Below, in pieces: positions 9,038 to 17,754 of a stretch of 64,000 bases of DNA. The notes under the pieces were generated by a model. The model saw only the letters and a list, made by a program, of their open reading frames with translations, was not told the DNA's origin and made no database searches. Source of the DNA: DATKPC01 sp035524275 (lineage in GTDB: Bacteria; Pseudomonadota; Gammaproteobacteria; Burkholderiales; Burkholderiaceae_F); the NCBI GenBank assembly GCA_035524275.1, contig DATKPC010000078.1, positions 1-64,000 on the forward strand. The letters are read 5' to 3'. The first letter of the stretch is position 1; each line of letters opens with the position of its first letter. The position numbers were made by a program, and so were the translations under genes.

Positions 9038-9056
9038 TTTAGGCGGTCGAGCCTAG
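9038..9056. promoter_or_regulatory. 19-bp dyad operator candidate, copy B
   Basis: The plus strand reads TTTAGGCGGTCGAGCCTAG, the same TAGGC-N6-GCCTA dyad and the same 19-base frame as the site at 3435-3453. It lies between the divergent wax ester synthase (start 8895) and GMC oxidoreductase (start 9188). The pairing of two sites in the two divergent control regions of the lipid block is the evidence for function. Confidence 0.6.
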
Positions 9057-9071
9057 ATCGGCGTGCTATCT

Positions 9072-9089
9072 AGGGCCTGTACAGGCCCT
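9072..9089. promoter_or_regulatory. Perfect 18-bp palindrome upstream of GMC oxidoreductase
   Basis: AGGGCCTGTACAGGCCCT is its own reverse complement. It lies 16 bases past the 19-bp dyad and about 100 bases before the GMC oxidoreductase start. It may be a second operator or an RNA hairpin. No copy was noticed elsewhere in the window. Confidence 0.5.
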
Positions 9090-9187
9090 GGCCAGTGCAA
9101 ACGGGCCCCGGGTGAAGGGGCCGGTGGGACGGGCAGGCCCTTGGCGACGGATCGCTATCGACATCGCAAAAAACCACGCCGCGGAAA

Positions 9188-10798
9188 ATGGAAGAGTTCG
9201 ACTATGTCGTGTTGGGAGGCGGATCGGGCGGTTGCACCGTCGCCGGCCGGCTGAGCGAGGACGACGCTCGGAGCGTCCTGTTGCTGGAAGCGGGAGGCGA
9301 CGGGACATCGTGGGTCGTCAAGGTGCCGATGGCTGCCGCGATCAGCGTCCCGACCGCGATCAACAACTGGGCGCTGCAGACCGTGCCGCAGCGCGGACTC
9401 GACGGTCGCCGCGGCTATCAACCGCGCGGGCGCGGCCTCGGTGGGTCGTCGGCGATCAATGCGATGGTGTACACGCGCGGCCATGCCACGGACTACGACG
9501 ACTGGGCTGCGGCCGGCGCCGACGGCTGGGCGTTTGCCGACGTCCTGCCGTACTTCAAGCGCGCCGAGAACAACGAGCAGTTCGAGCTGCTGGACCCGGC
9601 GTTCCATGGCCAGGGTGGCCCGCTGAACGTCGCCGCGCTGCGGACGGACAATCCGTTCCACGGCTATTTCGCGGATGCCGTGCGCGAGGCCGGCCTGCCT
9701 TGGAACGCCGACTTCAACGGCGCGGTCCAGGACGGACTCGGCGCCTACCAGGTCACGCAGAAGGGGGGCGAGCGCTGCAGCGCGGCCCGCGGTTACATTC
9801 ATCCGCATCTCGGGAAGCGCCGGAACCTGGCGGTCGTCTGCCGCGCGCGCGGCCGCAGGATCCTCTTCGACGGCCGGCGCGCGGTCGGCGTCGAGTACGA
9901 ACGCGACGGCAGGGTCCACGTGGCCCGCGCCCGCCACGAAGTCATCCTGAGCGCCGGCGCGCTGCATACGCCGCAGATCCTGATGCTCTCCGGCGTCGGC
10001 GACCCGGCCGAGCTGCGGCGCACCGGGATCGCGCTCGTCCACGAGCTTCCGGGCGTCGGCAGGAACCTCCAGGACCATCCGGACTTCGTCTTCAGCTTCG
10101 AGTCGGCGACGACCGATCTCGTCGGCCTGTCGCTGCGCGGCGCGGGGCGTCTCCTGCGCGAGATCTCGCGCTTTCGCACCCAGCGACGCGGGATGCTGAC
10201 GACGAACTACGCCGAACTCGGCGGCTTCCTGCGCACGCGCCCCGACCTGACGCGCCCGGACATCCAACTGCATTTCACGGTTGCGATCGTCGACGATCAC
10301 GCACGCGCGCTTTTCCGCACGTTCCGCCTTCCGCACGGCTTTTCGCTGCACATGTGCCTGCTTCGCCCGCGCAGCCGCGGGAGGGTCACGCTCGCCAGCG
10401 CGGATCCCCGCGCGGCGCCCCTGATCGACCCCGACTTTCTCGGCGACCCGCGCGATGTCGACGACATGGTCGCCGGGTTCCGGCTGGCGCGCCGCCTGCT
10501 CGACGCTCCGGCGCTCGCGCGCCGGACGACGCGCGACCTGCACACGGCCGGAATTTCCAGCGACGAGGAGATCCGCGCGGTCCTGCGGCAGCGCGTCGAC
10601 ACGATCTACCACCCGGTCGGAACGTGCCGGATGGGCACCGATCCGGACGCGGTCGTCGACCCGCAACTGCGGGTCCACGGCATCGAGGGGCTTCGAATCG
10701 TCGATGCGTCGGTGATGCCCACCCTGGTGGGCGGCAACACGAATGCGCCGACGATCATGATCGGCGAGAAGGCGGCCGACCTGATTCGCGGCGCGTGA
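9188..10798 (+). CDS. GMC family FAD-dependent alcohol oxidoreductase
   Basis: The product has 536 residues. The FAD-binding motif VVLGGGSGGCTVAGRL is at the N-terminus, followed by the GMC signatures GRGLGGSSAINAMVYTRG and, mid-protein, the SAGALHTPQILMLSGVG region. The C-terminal active-site motifs are YHPVGTCRMG (His) and GGNTNAPTIMIGEKAADLI (Asn). The family includes choline dehydrogenase and the membrane-linked alcohol dehydrogenase AlkJ. With a wax ester synthase divergent to it, oxidation of fatty alcohols is a reasonable but unproven role. The ribosome site is weak (GCGGAAA just before the ATG). Confidence 0.9.
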   Translation: MEEFDYVVLGGGSGGCTVAGRLSEDDARSVLLLEAGGDGTSWVVKVPMAAAISVPTAINNWALQTVPQRGLDGRRGYQPRGRGLGGSSAINAMVYTRGHATDYDDWAAAGADGWAFADVLPYFKRAENNEQFELLDPAFHGQGGPLNVAALRTDNPFHGYFADAVREAGLPWNADFNGAVQDGLGAYQVTQKGGERCSAARGYIHPHLGKRRNLAVVCRARGRRILFDGRRAVGVEYERDGRVHVARARHEVILSAGALHTPQILMLSGVGDPAELRRTGIALVHELPGVGRNLQDHPDFVFSFESATTDLVGLSLRGAGRLLREISRFRTQRRGMLTTNYAELGGFLRTRPDLTRPDIQLHFTVAIVDDHARALFRTFRLPHGFSLHMCLLRPRSRGRVTLASADPRAAPLIDPDFLGDPRDVDDMVAGFRLARRLLDAPALARRTTRDLHTAGISSDEEIRAVLRQRVDTIYHPVGTCRMGTDPDAVVDPQLRVHGIEGLRIVDASVMPTLVGGNTNAPTIMIGEKAADLIRGA

Positions 10799-10840
10799 GC
10801 CGGGCGTGGCGCGGTCGCGAAGCGCAGGCTTCGGCGGCGG

Positions 10841-12214
10841 CTAGCCGTCGGCGTCGTCCGGCACCGGCGGAGGCAGGATCATCGCCGCCTGGTCCGTCGG
10901 CAGCGCCTCGACCTCCTTCAACCGTCGCGCCATCTGGCGCGTCCGGGTCTCGGCGCTGTCGATCGAATTCGAGGCGGCCTGCAGGTTGCGGCGGATCGCG
11001 GCCAGCACGTCGCCGAACTTGCCGAACTCGGTCTTGACCGCGCCCAGCACCTGCCAGACCTCGGCCGAGCGACGCTCGATCGCCAGCGAGCGGAAGCCCA
11101 TCTGCAGCGCGTTGAGCATCGCGTAGAGCGTCGTCGGCCCTGCGACGACGATGCGCTCCTCGCGATTGAGCGCCTCGACGAGGCCGGGGCGGCGCAGCAC
11201 TTCGGCGAACAAGCCCTCGGACGGCAGGAACAGGATCGCGAAGTCCGTCGTGTACGGGCTCTCGAGATATTTCTCGCGGATCGATCGCGCCTGGATCCGA
11301 ACCGCTCGCTCGATGGCGCGGGCCGACTCGTCGACCTTCGAGCGGTCGGCCTCCTCGTGCGCCGCCACGAGCCGCTCGTAGTCTTCGAGCGGGAACTTGG
11401 CGTCGATCGGAAGCATTACGCTGGCGCCATCCCCGCGCCCCGGCAGCCTGACCGCGAAGTCGACGCGCTCGGACGAACCCGGCCGCGTCGCGACGTTGGC
11501 ATCGAACTGCTCCGGCAGCAGGACCTGCTCGAGAAGCGACGCCAGCTGCATTTCGCCGAAGATCCCGCGCGTCTTCACGTTGGCCAGCACGCGCTTCAGG
11601 TCGCCGACGCCGCTTGCCAGCGACTGCATCTCGCCCAGGCCCTTGTGGACCTGCTCGAGCCGCTCGGAAACCAGGCGGAACGACTCTCCGAGGCGGCTTT
11701 CGAGCGTCGACTGCAGCTTCTCCGCCACCGTCGCGCGCATCTCTTCCAGGCGCGCCTCGTTGCCGGTCTGCAGCGCCTGCAGTCGCTGCTCCAGCGTCTG
11801 CCGCACGTCGGCGAGGCCGCGCTGCAGCCCGCTGCCCAGATCGCCCATCTGCTGCTGCATCAGCCGGCCATACGCGTTCAACTGCTCGTTCTGCAGTCCG
11901 CTCGTCTGCGTCACCTGCGCGGCGACCGCGCCCTGCAATTCGGCGAGCCGCGCCCCGACCTCGACGCGAATCGCGCTCGAGGCCGATTCGACGGCCTGTC
12001 GCATTTCGCGCTCCAGCCGCTCGTTGTCCGCGCGGCTGTTCGATTCGGCCGACGCTATCTCCTGTCGGACGGCGCCGAGCACCGCCGTGGCTTCGCGCGC
12101 CTCGCGCGCCGCGCGCAGGACGGCCCACAGCACCAGGACGACGAGGACGCCCAGAAGCACGACGCCGGCCGCGATGGCGGCGGCCAAGCCGTTGGCCGCA
12201 GTGTCCGGGTTCAT
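10841..12214 (-). CDS. rmuC: DNA recombination protein RmuC
   Basis: The product has 457 residues. It has an N-terminal transmembrane helix (about 9-34, AAIAAGVVLLGVLVVLVLWA), a long coiled coil rich in Glu, Arg, Gln and Ala (about 35-190), then the RmuC core with RGIFGEMQLASLLEQVL, the conserved LPIDAKFPLEDYERL and FLPSEGLFAEVL. RmuC limits inversions at short inverted repeats and is thought to act as a nuclease-like factor; the mechanism is not settled. It starts 58 bases after the globin gene on the same strand and may be the last gene of that transcript. Confidence 0.95.
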   Translation of the reverse strand: MNPDTAANGLAAAIAAGVVLLGVLVVLVLWAVLRAAREAREATAVLGAVRQEIASAESNSRADNERLEREMRQAVESASSAIRVEVGARLAELQGAVAAQVTQTSGLQNEQLNAYGRLMQQQMGDLGSGLQRGLADVRQTLEQRLQALQTGNEARLEEMRATVAEKLQSTLESRLGESFRLVSERLEQVHKGLGEMQSLASGVGDLKRVLANVKTRGIFGEMQLASLLEQVLLPEQFDANVATRPGSSERVDFAVRLPGRGDGASVMLPIDAKFPLEDYERLVAAHEEADRSKVDESARAIERAVRIQARSIREKYLESPYTTDFAILFLPSEGLFAEVLRRPGLVEALNREERIVVAGPTTLYAMLNALQMGFRSLAIERRSAEVWQVLGAVKTEFGKFGDVLAAIRRNLQAASNSIDSAETRTRQMARRLKEVEALPTDQAAMILPPPVPDDADG

Positions 12215-12272
12215 CCTGGGCCTCGCGCGCCGGGCGGGCCGGATTCCACCCTCATCGATCGCGCTCCACGAT

Positions 12273-12698
12273 TCAATCGGCGCGATTGCGCATGTGGTCG
12301 GCCAGCTGGGCCATCGCCCGCAGGAGACCGGCGCGCAACGGTTCGTTCGGCACGGTGTCGTCGAGCGCGCGCGTCATGCACGCGACCCACTGGTCGCGCT
12401 CGAGCGTGCCGATCGAAAACGGCAGGTGGCGCGCGCGAAGCCGCGGATGGCCGAAGCGGCGCTCGTAGAGATCCGGCCCGCCGAGCCAGCCCGTCAGGTA
12501 CCACGACAGCTTGTCGCGGATCGCGCCGAGGTCGGGCGCGTGGATCGCCCTCAGCTCCGCATAGGCGGCGTCCCGCTCCATCAGGTCGTAGAAGCGGGCG
12601 ACAAGCGCGGCAATGCCGGGCTCGCCGCCGATCAGGTCGAACGCGGTGGGCTCGGCCGCCTCGCCGCTCGCGTCGGTCGTCGTTTCGTGATGGTTCAT
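12273..12698 (-). CDS. Group II truncated haemoglobin
   Basis: The product has 141 residues and the usual truncated globin pattern: FDLIGGEPGIAALVARFYDLM at the start, YLTGWLGGPDLYERRFGHPRLRARH containing the likely proximal histidine (RARHLPFSIG), and the group II tryptophan in RDQWVACM. Such globins bind oxygen or NO and often serve in NO or oxidative stress. Its ATG overlaps the stop codon of the upstream FtsX-like gene by four bases (ATGA), so the two are translationally coupled. Confidence 0.92.
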   Translation of the reverse strand: MNHHETTTDASGEAAEPTAFDLIGGEPGIAALVARFYDLMERDAAYAELRAIHAPDLGAIRDKLSWYLTGWLGGPDLYERRFGHPRLRARHLPFSIGTLERDQWVACMTRALDDTVPNEPLRAGLLRAMAQLADHMRNRAD

Positions 12699-15208
12699 GT
12701 CGCTTCGCGCAAGGTCCTCATGGGTGGCGTCCGCAGGACGCGGCGCAGGTCGAGCCAGCCGCCGGCAAGCGCGCAGCCGGCGCCGGCGACGACCCCGATC
12801 GCAAGCACCGCGAAAGGCGGGGAGTAGTCGAACTCGAAGGCGTAGTGCGCCAGCACCCAGCCCACGGCAATGGCGCCCAACGCCGCCAGCAACCCGCCGA
12901 CGGCTCCGACGGCAGCGAGCTCGGCGGCCTGTGCCCGCGCCAGTTGCCCCTGGCGCGCGCCGAGCGCGCGCAGCAACGCCGTCTCCTGGACGCGCTCGTC
13001 GTGCGAACCCGCGAGCGCCGCGTACAGGACAAGCAGCCCCGCGGCGAGCGCGAAGACGAAAAGGAATTCCACCGCGAGGATCACCTGGTCGAGGACCGAT
13101 TGCACCTGCCTCAGGATCGCCGAGGTGTCGATCACCGTCAGGTTCGGGAACTTCTGCACCAGCTCGCCACCCAGCGTCGAGCGATCGCGCGGCAGGTGGA
13201 AGGCCGTGATGAAGGACTGCGGCTTGTCGACCAGCAGGCGCGTCGGCATCACGATGAAGAAGTTGACTTTCATCGAATCCCACTGCACCTTGCGTACGCT
13301 CGTGACGCGAGCCTCGACGCGTTCGCCCGCGACGTCGAAAGCGAGCCGATCGCCCAGCGCGATGCCCAGGGTCTTCGCAATCCCGGACTCGATCGACAAT
13401 TCGTCGCCGTCAACCGCGAACCAGCGTCCTTCGACGACCGGGCTCTGGGCCGCCGGCGCATCCGCGTAGGACAGGTTGAATTCGCGATCGACGAGGCGCC
13501 GGGCGCGCTCGTCGGCATAGTCGTCGGGCCCGACCGGCCGCCCATTGCGCTCGACGAGCCGGCCGCGAACCATCGGATAGAGCGTCGCATCGACGCCGCC
13601 CGACGCCAGCAGGGAGGCGACGGCATCGCGCTGCGCCGGCTGGATGTTGATGACGAACCGGTTCGGCGCATCGACCGGCACCTGGCGCCGCCAAGCGTCG
13701 ACAAGATCGGTGCGCACGACCGCAAGCAGCAGCAGCGCCATCAGGCCGATCGCCAGCGCCACGACCTGCGTCAGCGTCGCGCCACGGCGGCGGGCCATCG
13801 CGGCCAGCGCATAACGCCAGCCCAGGAGACCGCCCGCCGACGGGCCCGCGTGGCGCGCGACGGCCGCCGCCCGAAGCAGCAGCCAACCGACGGCCGCGAA
13901 GGCCGCGATGCCCGCGGCAAAACCGCCACCGACCATCGCGCCGATCCGCAGGTCCCCGGCCGACCACAGCAGCAGCAGGAAGAAGGCTGCCGCACCGACC
14001 AGGTAGCCGAGCATGCCGCTCGCGCCTGCGGGCCCGAGGTCGCGGCGCAGCACTCGGATCGGTGGGACGCCGCCCAGGCGTACGAGCGGCGGAACCCCGA
14101 AACCGAACAGCAGGACGAGTCCACAGGCGGCTCCCTGGGTTGCCGGAACCAGCGTCGGCGCCGCCAGCGAGGTCTGCAGCACGGCGCCCAGGATTTGCGC
14201 CAGCACGAGATGCAGGCCCAGCCCCGCGACCGTCCCGACGGCGCTGGCGGCGATGCCCACCCACGCGAACTCGAGGACGAAGAGCTGCATCAGCCGCGCC
14301 TGCTCGACGCCGAGGCAGCGCATCAGCGCACAGGCATCGTAGTGGCGGCGACTGAATCGGCTCGCCGCCGTCGCCACGGCCACCGCGGCGATCAGCGCCG
14401 CGAGCAGGGCCACGACCGCGAGAAAGCGTTGCGCCCTTTCGAGCGTGCGCTGCATGTCCGGACGGCCGCTCTCGATCGATTCCAGTTGCTGGCCGCGCGC
14501 CAGCGTCCGTTGCGATGCCGCGACGAAGTGGCGCACGGCCGCGGGTGGTCCAGCGGCCAGCAGCCGGTACGTCGCGCGGCTGCCCGGCTGCAGCAGGCCG
14601 GTGGCCGCGAGGTCCGGCAGCCCGATCATCACGCGGGGGGCAAAGTTCGCGAATTGCGCGCCGCGATCCGGCTCGATGGCGATCAGCCGGTCGATCCGCA
14701 GTCGGGCGTCGCCGAGTTGGATCGAATCGCCGACCCGCAGCTTCAGCGCCGCGAGCAGCTGCGGATCGACCCACGCGGCGCCGGCCGCGGGAATCGTCGT
14801 CGCGGGCTCTTCGCGGGCGCCCTCGGCCCGCTGGACGACGACGCTGCCGCGCAGCGGATAGCCCACCGACACCGCCTTCACCGAAGCGAGCACGCTCATG
14901 TCCGGCCGCGCGGCATCGAGCGCCATGCTCGGGAACGAGATCGTTTCCGCGACCGCGAGGCCGGCAGAGCGCGCGCGCTGCCGCAGCGCCTCGTCGATCG
15001 GCGCATCGGCACCGATCGCGACATCGCCGCCGAGGAGTTGCGCCGCATCGCGCTCCAGGCCCAAGCGTATCCGGTCGACGAAGAATCCGACGCTGGTCAC
15101 CGCGGCGACCGCGATCGCCAGCGCCGCGGCGAGCAGCCGCAGTTCGCCGCCGCGCCAGTCGCGCCACGCCATCCGCGCGGCATGGCGCAGCAGCGCCGCG
15201 AGCGTCAC
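12695..15208 (-). CDS. FtsX-like ABC transporter permease (YbbP type)
   Basis: The product has 837 residues. Like the YbbP/LolC group, it has an N-terminal transmembrane helix followed by a large periplasmic domain, three central helices, further helices mid-protein, a second periplasmic domain and a final three-helix FtsX block ending near LAIGVVAGAGCALAGGWLDL. These permeases normally pair with a dedicated ATPase (YbbA). Here the upstream neighbour is livF, overlapping by four bases, and no YbbA-like gene is in the window. The globin gene overlaps its end in the same way. The cargo is unknown; lipid or lipoprotein transport is the family theme. Confidence 0.85.
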   Translation of the reverse strand: MTLAALLRHAARMAWRDWRGGELRLLAAALAIAVAAVTSVGFFVDRIRLGLERDAAQLLGGDVAIGADAPIDEALRQRARSAGLAVAETISFPSMALDAARPDMSVLASVKAVSVGYPLRGSVVVQRAEGAREEPATTIPAAGAAWVDPQLLAALKLRVGDSIQLGDARLRIDRLIAIEPDRGAQFANFAPRVMIGLPDLAATGLLQPGSRATYRLLAAGPPAAVRHFVAASQRTLARGQQLESIESGRPDMQRTLERAQRFLAVVALLAALIAAVAVATAASRFSRRHYDACALMRCLGVEQARLMQLFVLEFAWVGIAASAVGTVAGLGLHLVLAQILGAVLQTSLAAPTLVPATQGAACGLVLLFGFGVPPLVRLGGVPPIRVLRRDLGPAGASGMLGYLVGAAAFFLLLLWSAGDLRIGAMVGGGFAAGIAAFAAVGWLLLRAAAVARHAGPSAGGLLGWRYALAAMARRRGATLTQVVALAIGLMALLLLAVVRTDLVDAWRRQVPVDAPNRFVINIQPAQRDAVASLLASGGVDATLYPMVRGRLVERNGRPVGPDDYADERARRLVDREFNLSYADAPAAQSPVVEGRWFAVDGDELSIESGIAKTLGIALGDRLAFDVAGERVEARVTSVRKVQWDSMKVNFFIVMPTRLLVDKPQSFITAFHLPRDRSTLGGELVQKFPNLTVIDTSAILRQVQSVLDQVILAVEFLFVFALAAGLLVLYAALAGSHDERVQETALLRALGARQGQLARAQAAELAAVGAVGGLLAALGAIAVGWVLAHYAFEFDYSPPFAVLAIGVVAGAGCALAGGWLDLRRVLRTPPMRTLREAT

Positions 15209-15969
15209 GCCGCGCCCGGCGCGGCTTCGACGCGCGCCGCCCCCAGGCCCAGGTAGCTCGCGATGACCCGCTCGTTGCCGGCCAATTCGTCCGCGGGCCC
15301 ATGCAGCACGACGTCTCCGCTCTCGAGGACGTAGCCGTAGTCCGCCAGTTGCAGCGCCGCGTGCGCGTTCTGCTCGACCAGCAGGACCGCCACGCCGCGC
15401 TGCCGCAGGTCGGCGACGATGTTGAAGATCTCGCGCACGATCAGCGGGGCCAGCCCGAGACTGGGCTCGTCCAGCATCAGCAGGCGCGGCTGCGCCATCA
15501 GCGCGCGGCCGATCGCGAGCATCTGCCGCTCGCCGCCGGACAGCGTCCCGGCAAGCTGGCGCCGACGCTCGTGCAGCCGCGGAAAAAGGGCATAGACGTC
15601 GTCGAGGCTCCTGCGGACCTGCCGGTCCCCCCGGCGGCGCCTGACGAACGCACCGAGCTCGAGGTTGTCCGCGACGTTCATCTCGGCGAAGAGCTCGCGG
15701 CGCTCCGGCACGAGGCAGAGACCGGCCGCCACGCGCTCCTCGACGCTCGACAACGCCAGGTCGGCCCCGTCGTAGCGAACGCTCCCGCGCGACGGCAGCA
15801 GGCCCATGACCGCAGCCATCGTCGTCGTCTTTCCGGCTCCGTTCGGCCCGACAACGGTGACGATCTGGCCGGCGCCGACGCGCAGCGAGATCCGGTGCAC
15901 GGCCTCGACCTTGCCGTAGCCGACCGAAAGGTCGTCGATCTGCAGCAGAGGAATCGCGGTGCCGCTCAT
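15205..15969 (-). CDS. livF: Branched-chain amino acid ABC transporter ATPase LivF
   Basis: The product has 254 residues. Walker A is GPNGAGKTT, the signature is LSGGERQML and Walker B is RLLMLDEPSLGLAP, the last typical of LivF. It powers uptake of branched-chain amino acids or related compounds together with the fused LivMG and LivH. Its ATG overlaps the end of the LivMG gene by four bases, and its own stop overlaps the FtsX-like gene start. Confidence 0.93.
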   Translation of the reverse strand: MSGTAIPLLQIDDLSVGYGKVEAVHRISLRVGAGQIVTVVGPNGAGKTTTMAAVMGLLPSRGSVRYDGADLALSSVEERVAAGLCLVPERRELFAEMNVADNLELGAFVRRRRGDRQVRRSLDDVYALFPRLHERRRQLAGTLSGGERQMLAIGRALMAQPRLLMLDEPSLGLAPLIVREIFNIVADLRQRGVAVLLVEQNAHAALQLADYGYVLESGDVVLHGPADELAGNERVIASYLGLGAARVEAAPGAA

Positions 15970-17735
15970 CCGATGCCTCCGAGATAGGCCTGGCGCACGG
16001 CCGGATCGCGCTGGACCTCCTCCGGGCGCCCCTCGGCGAGCTTCGAGCCGAATTCCATCACGACGAGGCGATCGGTCAATCCCATCACGAAATCCATGTC
16101 GTGCTCGACGAGGAGGATGCTGATCCCGTCGCGCCGCAATTCCCGCAGCAGCGCGGCCAGCGCCTGCTTTTCCTGCAGGCGCAGCCCGGCGGCCGGCTCG
16201 TCCAGAAGCAGGATGCGCGGATGCGCGCACAGCGCGCGGGCGATCTCGACGATCCGCTGCTTGCCCAGCGCGAGGCCCCCGGCCGGGTCGTCGACATGCT
16301 CGGCCAGCCCGACACGTCGCACCTGCTGCGCCGCTTCGCGCAACAGGTGGGCCTCCTCGCGCCGGTCCAGCCGCAGGCAGGCCGGCACGAGCCCGCGTCG
16401 ACCGCGCCGCGTCGAGCCGATCGCGACGTTGTCGAGCACGCTCATCTGCGGCACGAGCTTGACGTGCTGGAAGCTGCGCGCGACGCCGAGGCGCGAGATC
16501 CCGAAGGCGCTGAGACCTCGAATATTGCGGCCGCCGATCTCGATGTCGCCTGCCGTCAGGTCGAGGAAGCCGGTGATGAGGTTGAACATCGTGCTCTTGC
16601 CGGCGCCGTTGGGCCCGATGAGGCCGAGGATTTCCCCGGCACCCAGCGAGAAGCTGACATCCTTCACGGCGACCAGGCCGCCAAACTGCTTGCGCGCCGA
16701 GCGGACGCTGAGGACCGGCCCGGACACTGCGGCGACCGCGGTTGGCGCCGCGGCAGCCTCGGCGCCGCCGCCGTCGCGCGCCACGCGGGGACGCGGTCGC
16801 AGGAGTCGTTGCAGCACCGGCCAGACGCCATCGCCGGTCCGTTGGAGCAGCACGATCATCAGGACGCCGAAGACGATCGACTCGAACTGCCCGCTGCGTC
16901 CGAGGAGCCCCGGAAGGACGTCCTGCAGCACCTCCTTCAGGACCGTGATGAGCGTCGCGCCGATCACCGCCCCCCAGACGTTGCCGGCGCCTCCGACGAC
17001 CGCCATGAAAAGGTATTCGATCCCGGCGCCGATTCCGAACGGGGTCGGATTGACGAAACGCTGCATGTGCGCGTACAGCCACCCGGAGACCGCCGCCAGA
17101 AGAGCCGCGTAGACGAAGACGACGATCCGCAGTTGAGCCGGATCGACCCCGAACGCCTCGACCATCGAGGCCCGCCCCTTCAGCGCGCGAATGACGCGGC
17201 CGAGCCGCGAATCCAGCAGGTTGGCCGTCGCCCACAAGGCGAGCAGCGCCACGATCCAGGTCAGTACGTAGATCGCCCGCGCATCGGTCAGCGCGAATCC
17301 GAACACCTCGATGGGCGGCAGGCCCGTGAGGCCCGTGAATCCGCCCAGCGTCGGCAGCGTACCGAACAGGTAGAACAGGCTGATGCCCCAGGCGAGCGTT
17401 CCCAGCGGAAGGAAATGCCCGCGCATCCGCAGCGTCACGAACCCCAGCACGTAAGCGACGGCCGCGGTCGCGATCAGCGCGGCCGGAAGCGTCAACCACG
17501 GCGACCATCCGAACTGCAGGCACAGGACGGCGCTCGCGTAGGCGCCGAGCCCGACGAACGCGGCCTGCCCGAACGAGGTCTGGCCGGCCACGCCGGTCAG
17601 CAGCACCAGGCCGAGGGCCGCGAGGCTGAAGAGGCCGATGTAGTTGAAGAGCGTGACATAGAACGGCGGCGCGACGAGCGGCACGAGCGCCAGCACGGCC
17701 ACCACGATGCCCAAGGCGATCCGGCGGTCGATCAT
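15966..17735 (-). CDS. Fused LivM permease-LivG ATPase
   Basis: The product has 589 residues. Residues 1 to about 310 are a LivM permease with roughly ten hydrophobic segments and the motif GQTSFGQAAFVGLGAYASA. A short alanine-rich linker leads to a LivG ATPase (about 335-589) with Walker A GPNGAGKST, signature region LALGKQRIVEIARAL and Walker B ILLLDEPAAGL. In Escherichia coli these are separate proteins; the fusion is known in several proteobacteria. It sits 19 bases after livH, with GGGAGG before the start. Confidence 0.93.
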   Translation of the reverse strand: MIDRRIALGIVVAVLALVPLVAPPFYVTLFNYIGLFSLAALGLVLLTGVAGQTSFGQAAFVGLGAYASAVLCLQFGWSPWLTLPAALIATAAVAYVLGFVTLRMRGHFLPLGTLAWGISLFYLFGTLPTLGGFTGLTGLPPIEVFGFALTDARAIYVLTWIVALLALWATANLLDSRLGRVIRALKGRASMVEAFGVDPAQLRIVVFVYAALLAAVSGWLYAHMQRFVNPTPFGIGAGIEYLFMAVVGGAGNVWGAVIGATLITVLKEVLQDVLPGLLGRSGQFESIVFGVLMIVLLQRTGDGVWPVLQRLLRPRPRVARDGGGAEAAAAPTAVAAVSGPVLSVRSARKQFGGLVAVKDVSFSLGAGEILGLIGPNGAGKSTMFNLITGFLDLTAGDIEIGGRNIRGLSAFGISRLGVARSFQHVKLVPQMSVLDNVAIGSTRRGRRGLVPACLRLDRREEAHLLREAAQQVRRVGLAEHVDDPAGGLALGKQRIVEIARALCAHPRILLLDEPAAGLRLQEKQALAALLRELRRDGISILLVEHDMDFVMGLTDRLVVMEFGSKLAEGRPEEVQRDPAVRQAYLGGIG

Positions 17736-17754
17736 CGTGTCGAGCCTCCCGCCG

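Noticed and set aside
11357..15256. A very long plus-strand open frame (1299 codons) opposite rmuC, globin and the FtsX-like permease
   Set aside because: It runs antisense to three well-recognised genes and its translation is rich in Arg, Gln and His with no recognisable domain, as expected for a GC-rich shadow frame.
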